Of a stretch of 55,257 nt of DNA, positions 46,995 to 55,257 are shown piece after piece (within the stretch, counting starts at the first letter, position 1; the number at the start of each line of letters is the position of its first letter). The position numbers were made by a program, and so were the translations under genes. Origin of the DNA: Dimorphilus gyrociliatus (lineage: Eukaryota; Annelida; Polychaeta; Dinophilidae); NCBI GenBank assembly GCA_904063045.1, contig CAJFCJ010000073.1:1-55257 (forward strand). The letters are read 5' to 3'. The notes under the pieces were generated by a model. The model saw only the letters and a program-made list of their open reading frames with translations. It was not told the origin of the DNA and made no database searches.

Positions 46995-47212
46995 TGGTTG
47001 GGAGTAAACGATCCAGTTAGCTGAACTTTAGGGTAAGATTACGAGCTTTTCTAGGGTTAGAAAAATTTTAATTTGAATATTTTTGAGGTTAGGTAGGGCT
47101 GAACTGATGGTTGGGAAGGGTAAAGTGGATAGAATCTTGTTATTTATTGAGTTAGGGTTAAGGCTACACGCCAAAACATGGACCGTTTTCTCCCATGTCC
47201 CTAGTTTACTCC
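46995..47212 (-). repeat. Degraded MITE-like element
   Basis: Ends in GACCGTTTTCTCCCATGTCCC and keeps GAGTTAGGGTTAAGGC, like the other copies. GGAGTAAAC (47001-47009) and GTTTACTCC (47204-47212) form an inverted pair at the edges. No gene here; short open frames in it are chance. Confidence 0.55.
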
Positions 47213-47553
47213 TCTTAACCATTTTCAATCCAAAATCTTGCCTTCAAATATCTTTCAATTCTGTTGACCCCTATATACAAAATATCAACACAAGATTTTT
47301 GTCTTTAGTATAAATGTATTCAGCGCTATATGAAAATTTCAAACAATTTGTTTGTTACATTTGCCTATTACAATTTCATTTTAGGGTTAGCATTTAGATA
47401 ATGCTGGAAAAAATAATCTTTCAAAAGGAATATGTAAAAGACAGAAGGACGCCTAAAGCATGGAAAGAGTCTTCACTATAAAATTACCATATTTCTCTCC
47501 GTTGTTTAGTTATACGTGATCGATTCTCTGTCACGTGATACACACTTTTCAAT

Positions 47554-48522
47554 ATGACTGCTGAACAATCTCAATTCGAACTTGAAGAAATAGAATGTGA
47601 AATTTGTTTAGATTGTTGGATGGATGATCCAAAAATACTGTCTTGTCAACATACATTTTGTATAAAGTGTTTCAGGGAATTACCAATTAAAAATTTTCAA
47701 ATTTTTTGTCCAAAATGTGGAGCAAATTGTCCAATACCCAAAGAAAACTGGATAGACAAACCAGTAGTTAATGATTCTGTAAAGAAGAATGGATTATCTT
47801 ATATATGTAATGGACTCTATCAATCCATCAACACTTTAAAAGATGTCACATTTTTTAATTGCTATTTAAATGAGGAAAACTGTAATCAGATTGGAAATAT
47901 GTTGAAATATTGCTCAATATTAGAAAATATTCATATAAGGTGGAATAGAAATATGGAAAATGGAATAATTCATATTTGTGAAGGTCTTTTTCCATCATCA
48001 AATACTTTGAAGGTTTTAGATTTTTATGGTTGTAATTTAGACGTTGAAGGATGCAAGCAAATTGGAAATCTTTTAGAAAATTGCTCTATAATAGAACAAA
48101 TTGATTTGGGATGGAATAAATCAATGAAAACTGGTATAGATTTTATTTGTAAAGGTCTTTCTCAATCAACTAATTCATTGAAATATATGAATTTTATTAA
48201 TTGCAACATAAATGAAGAACAATGTAAAAGTATAGGAAATCTCCTTCAAAGTTGTTCCAGTTTCGAAACAATTAACTTATATGGAAATAGTAGGGTAAAA
48301 GAAGGTATATTTGCTATTTGTAAGGGACTAATTCAATCATCAAATACCTTGAAAAACATCACTTTTTGCAATTGTAATTTAAGTGATGAAATTTGTAAAA
48401 TAATTAGAGAAATGTTAGAAACATGCTCTGAATTGGAAAAATTAGATTTAAGTTTAAATCATGAAATAGGAAATGAATTTTCTTTTGATATTTCTCAACA
48501 ATTGTTTAATTTAAATATTTAG
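47554..48522 (+). CDS. RING-finger LRR protein (putative E3 ubiquitin ligase)
   Basis: Single open frame, 322 aa, no intron. A canonical C3HC4 RING occupies residues 15-55 (C15, C18, C31, H33, C36, C39, C52, C55; CQHTFCIKC). From about residue 84 to the end come RNI-type leucine-rich repeats with a double unit of about 57 residues (ICEGLFPSSNTLKVLDFYGC, LENCSIIEQIDLGWN). The RING should recruit an E2 enzyme and the LRR horseshoe a substrate or ligand; cytosolic, as no signal or TM is seen. It is the only complete member of the local RING/LRR family (relatives at 35276, 40430, 53629). Being intronless among intron-rich genes, it may have spread by retrocopying or may descend from a large-exon gene. 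AATAAA occurs shortly after the stop (about 48550). Confidence 0.9.
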   Translation: MTAEQSQFELEEIECEICLDCWMDDPKILSCQHTFCIKCFRELPIKNFQIFCPKCGANCPIPKENWIDKPVVNDSVKKNGLSYICNGLYQSINTLKDVTFFNCYLNEENCNQIGNMLKYCSILENIHIRWNRNMENGIIHICEGLFPSSNTLKVLDFYGCNLDVEGCKQIGNLLENCSIIEQIDLGWNKSMKTGIDFICKGLSQSTNSLKYMNFINCNINEEQCKSIGNLLQSCSSFETINLYGNSRVKEGIFAICKGLIQSSNTLKNITFCNCNLSDEICKIIREMLETCSELEKLDLSLNHEIGNEFSFDISQQLFNLNI

Positions 48523-48839
48523 ACAAAAAGTTGAAGATAATCTCCCAGGAATAAAACAAAAATTGTAATAAAAATGATATGAAAATTTTTTTATTATTCC
48601 CTCATTTGTAATTTAGAGAAACATAAGAGTCTCTCTCATTCATCACATAAAGCACCTACACATTTCTCAGTCTATAATTTACTCCATCTAGAGTCTATAA
48701 TTGATATTACCATAGAGTAATTTAGGTCTATATTTTTGTTAAATATACATTTATCCATTATTTGAATCAAGTAAATGTTCTTCAGCATAAATGACTTGAA
48801 CAATGTTTAACACAAATGAAAGAGAAAACCTCTCAGTAG

Positions 48840-49010
48840 GCTAGAGTTTGAGGTAAGATTTGGGGCATTTCAAGGTTAAGAAAATTTTGATTTTGATTTT
48901 TTTTCAGGTCATGTAGGACTGGCGGTTGGAAAACGCAAAATTGAGAGTCCCATTAACTGCTAGTTTAGAGTTTGGGTAAAACACCAAAAAATAGGATGTT
49001 TCTCAACATT
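48840..49010 (-). repeat. Very degraded MITE-like copy
   Basis: Order and spacing of GAGGTAAGATTTGG, GGTTAAGAAAATTTT, GGTCATGTAGGACT and GGGTAAAACACC parallel the element at 46995-47212. The ends are not defined. Confidence 0.4.
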
Positions 49011-49633
49011 ACTGTCACAAATATATTTCTTACATTTGATATAATATGTTATAAATAATTTCTATAGAAAATTGTCTTTTCCTAGTTTAAAAACTAAATT
49101 TTCAATGTTTACATTATTTTTTTTCCCTCTCGGAAAACCTTTCTATGTCAAGTGATCAATACCTTGTAAAAGATCGGAGGAAATATCAATTATAAAAAAC
49201 GAGTGACATTACTTTATATTTTAGACTTGGCGATGTAGTTTCATAATTTTCAGGATAATGTCATATGGAATTAACAAAATGCTGTATCTATGAAACCAAG
49301 CAGATAGGGCGCTGTCTGTTCGTTAATTTTATATACTTTATTTTCTTGTTAACCAATAAAAGAAGATCTAAGGCCACGCGTCCCCCATGTTTTTTTTACA
49401 AATCCAATTTCTCTTGGAAATTATCAAATTTTTGTTCAATACCACTAAATATTTAAAAATTGAGAAATATAACTAGACAAATATTGATCAACTGTTAGAA
49501 TAATTAATGCTACTCTAACAAATTTATTGTACTTAAAACATTGATATATCATAATTCGTCGTAAATATAGACGAGAATAGACTTTTTCAATATACTCAAT
49601 ATATTAAGTATAACATACACTTTCAGATAATTA
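49011..49633. other. Intergenic, nothing firm
   Basis: No supported exon; a 63-codon plus-strand frame at 49265 has no signature. It should hold the 3' end of the minus-strand PAN gene. Confidence 0.4.
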
Positions 49634-51548
49634 CTAATTGCAATCATTTATCTCTTTTTTAATATATGTTGTCTGTTCAAATGATGAGCTCTGTGAAGAA
49701 ATCTCTGTTATCAAATGACAACGTTTACCACTAGTTCGGTATACAAATCCTCTAAAAAAAGAATGTAAATAATGCTAGAATTTTGGAAAGAAGGTATGTT
49801 TTTATTACAAACTTGCAAAGAAGATCAGCAGTACAAACGTTCAAACATATTTCAATGTCTAAACCTTTCATCGAACTCCATTTGAATATTTCTGAATAGT
49901 ATGGCTGAGATCCAAAAATTCTATCCACATGAATTTCGTATTCTGTAACTGTTTGAATTATTTTTTTATCAAAATGAATTTTTGAAATCGTATTAGTAAT
50001 CATTTTTACTTTTTGGCATTTTTCCCACAATCGAATAGCCAGTACTGTTTGTTATTGAAGTAAATTCTGTACCTAGATAGCAGTGTAGTGACACATGAAA
50101 AGTCACTGCTCTAAATAATAGTTAAAGGTTTACTGGAAAGTGTCTTACAAGTTATCTACTCTACTTCTTAGTTAGCATTCAGCAATACAATATATATACA
50201 TTACATACCTGCACTTTGAACTTAAACTGCAAACATCTAGACATTCAGTAAGATCTTTAACAATTTTATTTGAAGATCCCCAAACTGAAGTAAAATACGA
50301 AGTACCTCCAATAGCTACAGAATTTGCATAAACTGAATATTCATCTATTTTTAGATAAATTAAATATGAAGTTCGATGCTCCTTTTATTAATAAATAAAA
50401 ATACCTGTTAACAATTTAACATACGTATGACAGTCATTGTTGAAAGTTTCACCGGTAAAACTACTCTTTAAATTGCAATTATTGCCAGTAATATTAAAGG
50501 TAATTGCTCTGGAAAAAAGACATAGAAAGAGTTATTCTTTTAAAAAAACGGAAAAACCTGCACAATGGTTCCGAATTGCAAATACTTAGACATTCCTCAA
50601 CATCTGTATTAGGAATTGTTGATAATCCAAACTTTGCAGAAACAAAAGGAAAATTTAGTGTCACAATTGAATTTTTATAAAGTTTATACTGATGCTCTAT
50701 TTCTAGAAAAATAAGATTAATGAAATGAATTGCTGATGAGACAATATTTACCTGAAGGTATTTTCATATAAAGATCATGTCCATTTTTTTCCTCTTTACC
50801 TATGACAATGCTTTTAAATTCACAGGTCATATTATGAACATCAAAAGCAACTGCCCTAAATCGAAGATTGGTAAGAAAAGAATAAAGCTAAAATTTATTA
50901 AAACAACTTGCAAAGAAGATCATAACTGCAACTTCTTTTACAATGGTCAGCTGATGTTACATTTATTAAAGATGATGTCCAAATTTGGGAAAGAAGTGGA
51001 ACATTAGGATTTGCGTCAGAATTTTTGTATAATTTATATTGAATTGCTTTAATTCATAAACAAAAACGAAAACGAATAAAAACTCATGTAAAATATAATA
51101 ATAAAACTTTTATATATAATCACATTTTGGATGTTTTGCATAAAGCCTGAGACCCAGTTGATAATACTTTCCATAAAAAAGAGCTTTAAAATAACACCTT
51201 TTTAAGGCCACGTTGTAATCAAAAGCTCTGGAAAATTAGTTTTCGATGAAGAATAAGTAATTTTATTAGGGATATTTTTCTATTTACTTGCATCCTTCTT
51301 CAGTGTAGCATGTATCCATGCACTCTTCAACGTTCGTTACTTGAATTTCACTTAAACTCCATCGAGTAGATTCAAAAGATATACTTGGACCAGCAGCCTC
51401 ATTATCAAACACATCAAATTTGTCTGAAACTGTTTTTTTTTTATATATTATTTTAAAAATAATTTAAAAGACACCTACGTGATGATTCAATACAAATATT
51501 CGAAACGGATATTAAATAGACAAGGATCAAATATATTTTATAGACCAT
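49634..51548 (-). CDS. Secreted protein with five PAN/Apple-type modules
   Basis: Exons 51548-51479, 51429-51288, 51227-51154, 51046-50908, 50855-50752, 50702-50558, 50508-50405, 50344-50209, 50110-50073, 49948-49813, 49751-49634 join to 1206 nt (401 aa) without a stop. Exon 1 is a signal peptide (MVYKIYLILVYLISVSNIC). Then five modules, each from two exons with a phase-2 split inside and phase 1 between modules. First halves: VTNVEECMDTCYTEEGC, TSADHCKRSCSYDLLC, NTDVEECLSICNSEPLC, KDLTECLDVCSLSSKC, GLDIEICLNVCTADLLC. Second halves begin AFDY, AVAFDV, AITFNI, AVTFHV and GFVY. Module 4's second exon is only 38 nt, so that module is short. PAN modules bind proteins or glycans; this looks like a soluble adhesive or recognition protein. 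Confidence 0.85.
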
Positions 51549-52156
51549 GTCTTCTTTCCAAATGGATTAGGAAGTGAATGAAGACTGTTTTCAAATAAGG
51601 AATATTCAATACAAAATCTATATAATTGTATTGTTCAGAAATTTAACAAAACACTCCGTTTCTAACTACAAGTAAAATTTATATTTAATAATAATTTAAT
51701 TATTAATTCGCAATGTATTGACTGCTTAAATAAATACTGTAATTACATTAAAAGCTCCATCTACTGGATTACAATAAAACTAGTATTTTTAATTGATATT
51801 TTTTGAATTTCGTTATTATTATTCCAAAGCCTTTTACGCTGTTCTCTAAAATTCTACTTCCATTTTACTTATTTATAAGTTAGACAAAGAAATAACTGAA
51901 TCATTATTTAAAACATCAAATTTCCTTATAGTTTATTCTAAAAAAAAGAAAATTATGACTCTTTTCCAACAAAATTACAGCAAAATAGAGAATTAGAGAG
52001 AAAGATTGAAAACTTGAAATCATCTCACCAAAAGTCATTTTTAGTCAATTACTTGTGACTTTTCCAAGTCGGCATTTTCTGTTGAAAACACTTTATGTGA
52101 ATTAAGAGAATTTATTTGCGAAAAAACTACAGTGCATAAAACAATTCGTCATAACT
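51549..52156. other. Intergenic, nothing firm
   Basis: No supported exon or repeat. Contains the probable promoter of the five-PAN gene just above 51548. Confidence 0.45.
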
Positions 52157-53080
52157 TTAGACAATATCAACTTGGCATAGTTGGAATGAACTGTAATTTT
52201 TAAAGCTATAAATATGAACAGCTTCGCAATATCGATTGTTACACGAACATACAAATTTACATTCTGTATTGCTTGACTGGAATACTTGACATTGTTTAAA
52301 CACTCTAGAGATTTGGGGTTCAGGAGGTGTATAAACTAATAAGTTACTGCTTAGTGTATTTTCGCAAACTAAATCTGTTCCTCTGATAGAAATGTTAATT
52401 AAATTTAGAGGTTTATTAGCTCCTAGAAAAGGAATCCAATGGATAATTTTCATTACCTACACATGTAGAGATATCAGAACCGAACAACTTTGCCATCATA
52501 TCTGTAGAATAATAAGGGTTAGGTGAGAGTTGTTCTCCTCTAATAGAACATGTTAACTCATCTCCAACTGCCGTTGTGAATTGACATTGTTCATTTGTAG
52601 AACAAATTGGATATTGTTGAAAGCGCCCACAGTTTTGTGGTTTTACTCTAATATTTTTCCTAAGCCTTTCCCATTTCTAATGCATATCTATCGAAAGATC
52701 TCACTTGTTCAGGTAAATGAGAATGAATAGTTCCTTAGAAAAATCCTTTCGTTTTCTGAAAACAGTATCTATTGCTATATAGTTCGTTGGTGATAGTAAA
52801 ACCTTGACAAGTTGAATCTTCAAGGCAATGTTTAGCACATAATCAGAGATCTTAAGCTTCCAATACTGCTACATGATAACTCAAGTCAAACTTGTCAAGA
52901 ACTCCTTTTTTTATAAGTAAATCCTGATACAGCATATTTTGGTAAAAAAACATCCATAATTCTCATCAAAGCAATTCAAATTTTTCCAACCACTAGCTTT
53001 GCATTCACTTTGGTTTATGTCACTTTTGCCTATTCTTATTCTTTTGTCAATGCTAATATCACATTCATCATCAAAATATC
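52157..53080 (-). pseudogene. Trefoil / PAN / discoidin-like gene, decayed
   Basis: From 53080, after a TTTGCAG acceptor, the frame reads ECDISIDKRIRIGKSDINQS, then ECKASGWKNLNCFDENYGCF, a P-type (trefoil)-like module. Downstream, HCLEDSTCQGFTITNELYSN is a PAN core, but the same frame carries two stop codons just before it (about 52856 and 52846), and frames shift around it. Further on, about 52640-52458 and 52422-52157, the reading CQFTTAVGDELTCSIRGEQ, then CKFVCSCNNRYCEAVHIYSF and FQLCQVDIV resembles a fucolectin-like end; these two pieces join in phase across a 34-nt GT-AG gap. The signal exon was not found. The mixture of good and broken parts suggests a recently dying gene, or exons I could not place. 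Confidence 0.5.
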
Positions 53081-53147
53081 CTGCAAACGTTGATCTTATT
53101 TGACAAATCAAAAAATGTAATAAAAAGATACGGCAATGTAGATTTCG

Positions 53148-53196
53148 GATAGGGGTGTGAACGTACCCATGAAGGGTTCGCACCCGACCCCATAGA
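53148..53196. repeat. Short fold-back repeat
   Basis: GGGGTGTGAACGTACCC followed after a few bases by GGGTTCGCACCCGACCCC: GGGTGTGAAC pairs with GTTCGCACCC, giving a hairpin. The same two arms occur about 200 bp apart at 33784-33985, and a variant at 38206-38252. GC-rich against the AT-rich background. Confidence 0.5.
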
Positions 53197-53628
53197 TTTC
53201 TCATAATACCACTTGTCTCTAATGATAAAAAGAAAACAAATGTTGAAATAAGCTTCTTTGTATACGAAAAACAACAAAAATACGTAAGATTCTCTATGAA
53301 TTTTAACCAAAAAATATACATAAATAACATAAAAAATGTAAAAAGAACATATACATCATAAAATAATGATACATTATAAAATTTTTGGATTATTCTTTAC
53401 ATTTTTCACCTTTCAGAAAAAATATCTATATACACGAATTTTTCACTAGAGGGGTGAATTACTGATGAATTGTAAATATAATACTATTATCTCTATATGT
53501 ATTATATATTATAATATCTTATTTTTAACATTATTCACTAATTTCACTTATCTATGTTTCAAATATGAAAACATCGGAAAATTGTACAACGGCTATATTT
53601 AATTGTTTTTGCAATGTGATTTTACAGT

Positions 53629-55257
53629 CTATACTCTAGCAATATCCTTTCCAAAGTGTCTGCTAATTGTCTGACAACTGTGGGAGTCCAATAAAGAATG
53701 TCTGATATCAAATATTTGTAAATTTTTTGATGACCTTTCAAGTCCTCTACAAATATCTCTCCATCCTCTTCCAATATCAGAATTCCATCCTATATATAAT
53801 TTTTCAATTTTTGAACATTTCGTCAATAATTTTCCAACAGATTTGCACATATTTTCATTTAATTTACAATTTTGAAAACCAATATTTTTTAGAGTATGGA
53901 CAGAATTTTCAAGTCCCTTGCATATTTGAAAAAATCCATCTCCCATATCTCTATTCAATCCTATAAATATTGTACAAATTCGAGTACTTTTGGACAGGAA
54001 ATCGCCAATATAAAAGGCTACATATTTTGTTATATTACAGTTTTCAAAATCTATAGCCGTTAAGTTAGCACGGAACGCGTACAATTCTTTAAAAATTATA
54101 TAAACGCCATTGATCATACTTGGATTACTTCTAAAATATGTTTTTTCAATTTTTGAGCATTTCGTTAGTAGATCTCCAATACAAATGCACAAAAATTCAT
54201 CAATGCAACATTCATCGAAATATAGGCCTTTTAAACTGGTTGAAGATTTTACAAGCCCTTTACAAATTGAAGAAAATCCCTGCCTTCCCATATTTCTATT
54301 ACAATTTAAATGTACTTTCTCAACTGTTGAACATTTTAGCAATAAATTTCCAAGAGAAATGCTGCTGTTTTCATCTAAATTACAGTCAGCAAAATCAAGA
54401 GTCTTTAAAGTATCAGACGAAGTTTCAAGTCCTCCGCAAATAGATATAATCGCTTCTACAAGATCTTTATTAGATTTCAATTGACATGCCTGCAATTGAG
54501 TACAATTCACTAACAACTGTGCCAAAGATAATCCCATATTTTCATTTAAATTACACTCTTCTAGGTAAAGAAATTTTAATTTTGAACAAGAATTTTGCAG
54601 ACCATTACAAATTGCAAAAAATCCTTTTCTCATATTTGTATTTCCTTCTAAATCTAATTCTTCGATATGATGACAATCCAAAAGTAGATTTCCAAGATGA
54701 TTGCTAGCGTCTTCATCCAATTTAAACTCTGTAATACGAATTATTTTTAATGTGTAGGAGGAACATTGAAGACCTTTGAAAAGTTTCAAATTCTCATTAG
54801 CTATAGTATCATTGTGTCCAATATTGATTTGTTGAATTTGAGGACAGAGAGTGAAAAGATTTTTAAGCTCTTCACCATATTCTCCACAGAGACCGCAATT
54901 ATATAAGCTTATCGTGATCAATGTTTTGCAAGATGTCTTCAATCCTTTACAAATATCAGAGAAATGCATTCCAATATTTGTATTTTCTCCAAGGTAGACA
55001 TTTTCAAGTGTTGAAAAATTTCGCAATGTATCTATAATAAGTTTGCACATACTCTTATTCAAATTGCAGTTAGTAAGATCAATTTCCCTTAAAGTGTCAT
55101 GTGATCTTTCAAGTTTCGTAATAATGTGTATCAAACCATTTTCAATGTTACTATTTTCTGAAATGTTCAAACATTGAATTCGACAGGAGTTTTTGATAAG
55201 ATTTCCAATTACTACAGACATATTTTCAGTTATTTTACATTTTTGAAAATTAATCCT
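53629..55257 (-). CDS. Long RNI-type LRR protein, 5' part outside the window
   Basis: Open to the right edge: the frame continues past the M at 55221 to 55257, so the start is outside. The 542 visible residues are almost entirely RNI-like leucine-rich repeats with a double unit of about 57 residues (ICKGLETSCKTL type, CNLDENSSISLGNLLLKC, GNTNMRKGFFAICNGL), ending FGKDIARV. No intron, signal or TM is visible. It is the same repeat family as the RING-LRR gene at 47554; whether it begins with a RING is not visible. Likely cytosolic protein-binding scaffold or sensor. The frame has no breaks, so it is probably functional. Confidence 0.85.
   Translation of the reverse strand, partial: RINFQKCKITENMSVVIGNLIKNSCRIQCLNISENSNIENGLIHIITKLERSHDTLREIDLTNCNLNKSMCKLIIDTLRNFSTLENVYLGENTNIGMHFSDICKGLKTSCKTLITISLYNCGLCGEYGEELKNLFTLCPQIQQINIGHNDTIANENLKLFKGLQCSSYTLKIIRITEFKLDEDASNHLGNLLLDCHHIEELDLEGNTNMRKGFFAICNGLQNSCSKLKFLYLEECNLNENMGLSLAQLLVNCTQLQACQLKSNKDLVEAIISICGGLETSSDTLKTLDFADCNLDENSSISLGNLLLKCSTVEKVHLNCNRNMGRQGFSSICKGLVKSSTSLKGLYFDECCIDEFLCICIGDLLTKCSKIEKTYFRSNPSMINGVYIIFKELYAFRANLTAIDFENCNITKYVAFYIGDFLSKSTRICTIFIGLNRDMGDGFFQICKGLENSVHTLKNIGFQNCKLNENMCKSVGKLLTKCSKIEKLYIGWNSDIGRGWRDICRGLERSSKNLQIFDIRHSLLDSHSCQTISRHFGKDIARV

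Noticed and set aside
47028-47313. Open frames on both strands near 47.1 kb
   Set aside because: They lie in a degraded repeat and have no family features.
53727-54707. Plus-strand open frames opposite the long LRR gene
   Set aside because: Shadows of the minus-strand LRR coding sequence, with no independent features.
1-55257. CRISPR arrays, bacterial operons, ribosome binding sites, rRNA or tRNA genes
   Set aside because: The genes are spliced animal genes; no spaced repeat array, rRNA block or cloverleaf-type sequence was noticed. A covariance-model scan was not possible here.

Overview
The window looks like part of a compact, very AT-rich invertebrate animal genome. Most introns are about 35-160 bp with GT-AG ends and are mainly phase 1. 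The gene content is metazoan: LDLa/LRR 7TM receptors, SRCR, C-type lectin, PAN/Apple, F5/8C-like, Ly6, CRAL-TRIO, RING. The receptor type resembles the molluscan GRL101 class, so a lophotrochozoan is a reasonable guess, but the species cannot be named from this. TTAGGG-type motifs occur only inside dispersed repeats, so this is not a chromosome end.

Layout. 1.2-12.5 kb: two paralogous leucine-rich-repeat GPCR genes sit head to head, with start codons 235 bp apart. Each has an N-terminal SRCR-like region, an SRCR domain, a C-type-lectin-like domain, about five LDLa modules, LRRs and a 7TM domain. 12.6-13.0 kb: a small unrecognised gene. 13.9-19.2 kb: two tandem secreted discoidin-like genes with a farnesoic-acid-methyltransferase-like (FAMeT) region; a third copy lies at 30.5-32.7 kb. 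20-20.9 kb: a two-domain Ly6 gene. 22.4-24 kb: a dead Tc1/mariner element with 220-bp inverted repeats. 24.5-25.8 kb and 44.8-46.2 kb: an inverted pair of CRAL-TRIO lipid-transfer genes. 26.4-30 kb: lectin-like relics and a secreted PAN gene. 34.4-37.1 kb: a gypsy fragment abutting a broken B-box/LRR gene. 38.6-39.3 kb: a secreted gene interrupted by a MITE. 41.4-43.7 kb: a secreted fucolectin/discoidin gene. 47.6-48.5 kb: an intact RING-LRR gene. 49.6-51.5 kb: a secreted protein with five PAN modules. 52.2-53.1 kb: a decayed trefoil/PAN/discoidin gene. 53.6 kb to the right edge: a long LRR gene continuing outside the window.

I spliced nine genes by hand and obtained uninterrupted reading frames: the minus-strand receptor (1434 aa), the three FAMeT-like genes (607, 624, 611 aa), Ly6 (217 aa), CRAL-TRIO (312 and 315 aa), PAN (207 aa) and PAN5 (401 aa). 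The common theme is extracellular recognition modules on phase-1 exons plus intracellular RING/LRR proteins. This looks like a fast-evolving recognition or innate-immunity neighbourhood with many duplicates, relics and MITEs. That function is inference; the domains and gene structures are what the sequence shows.
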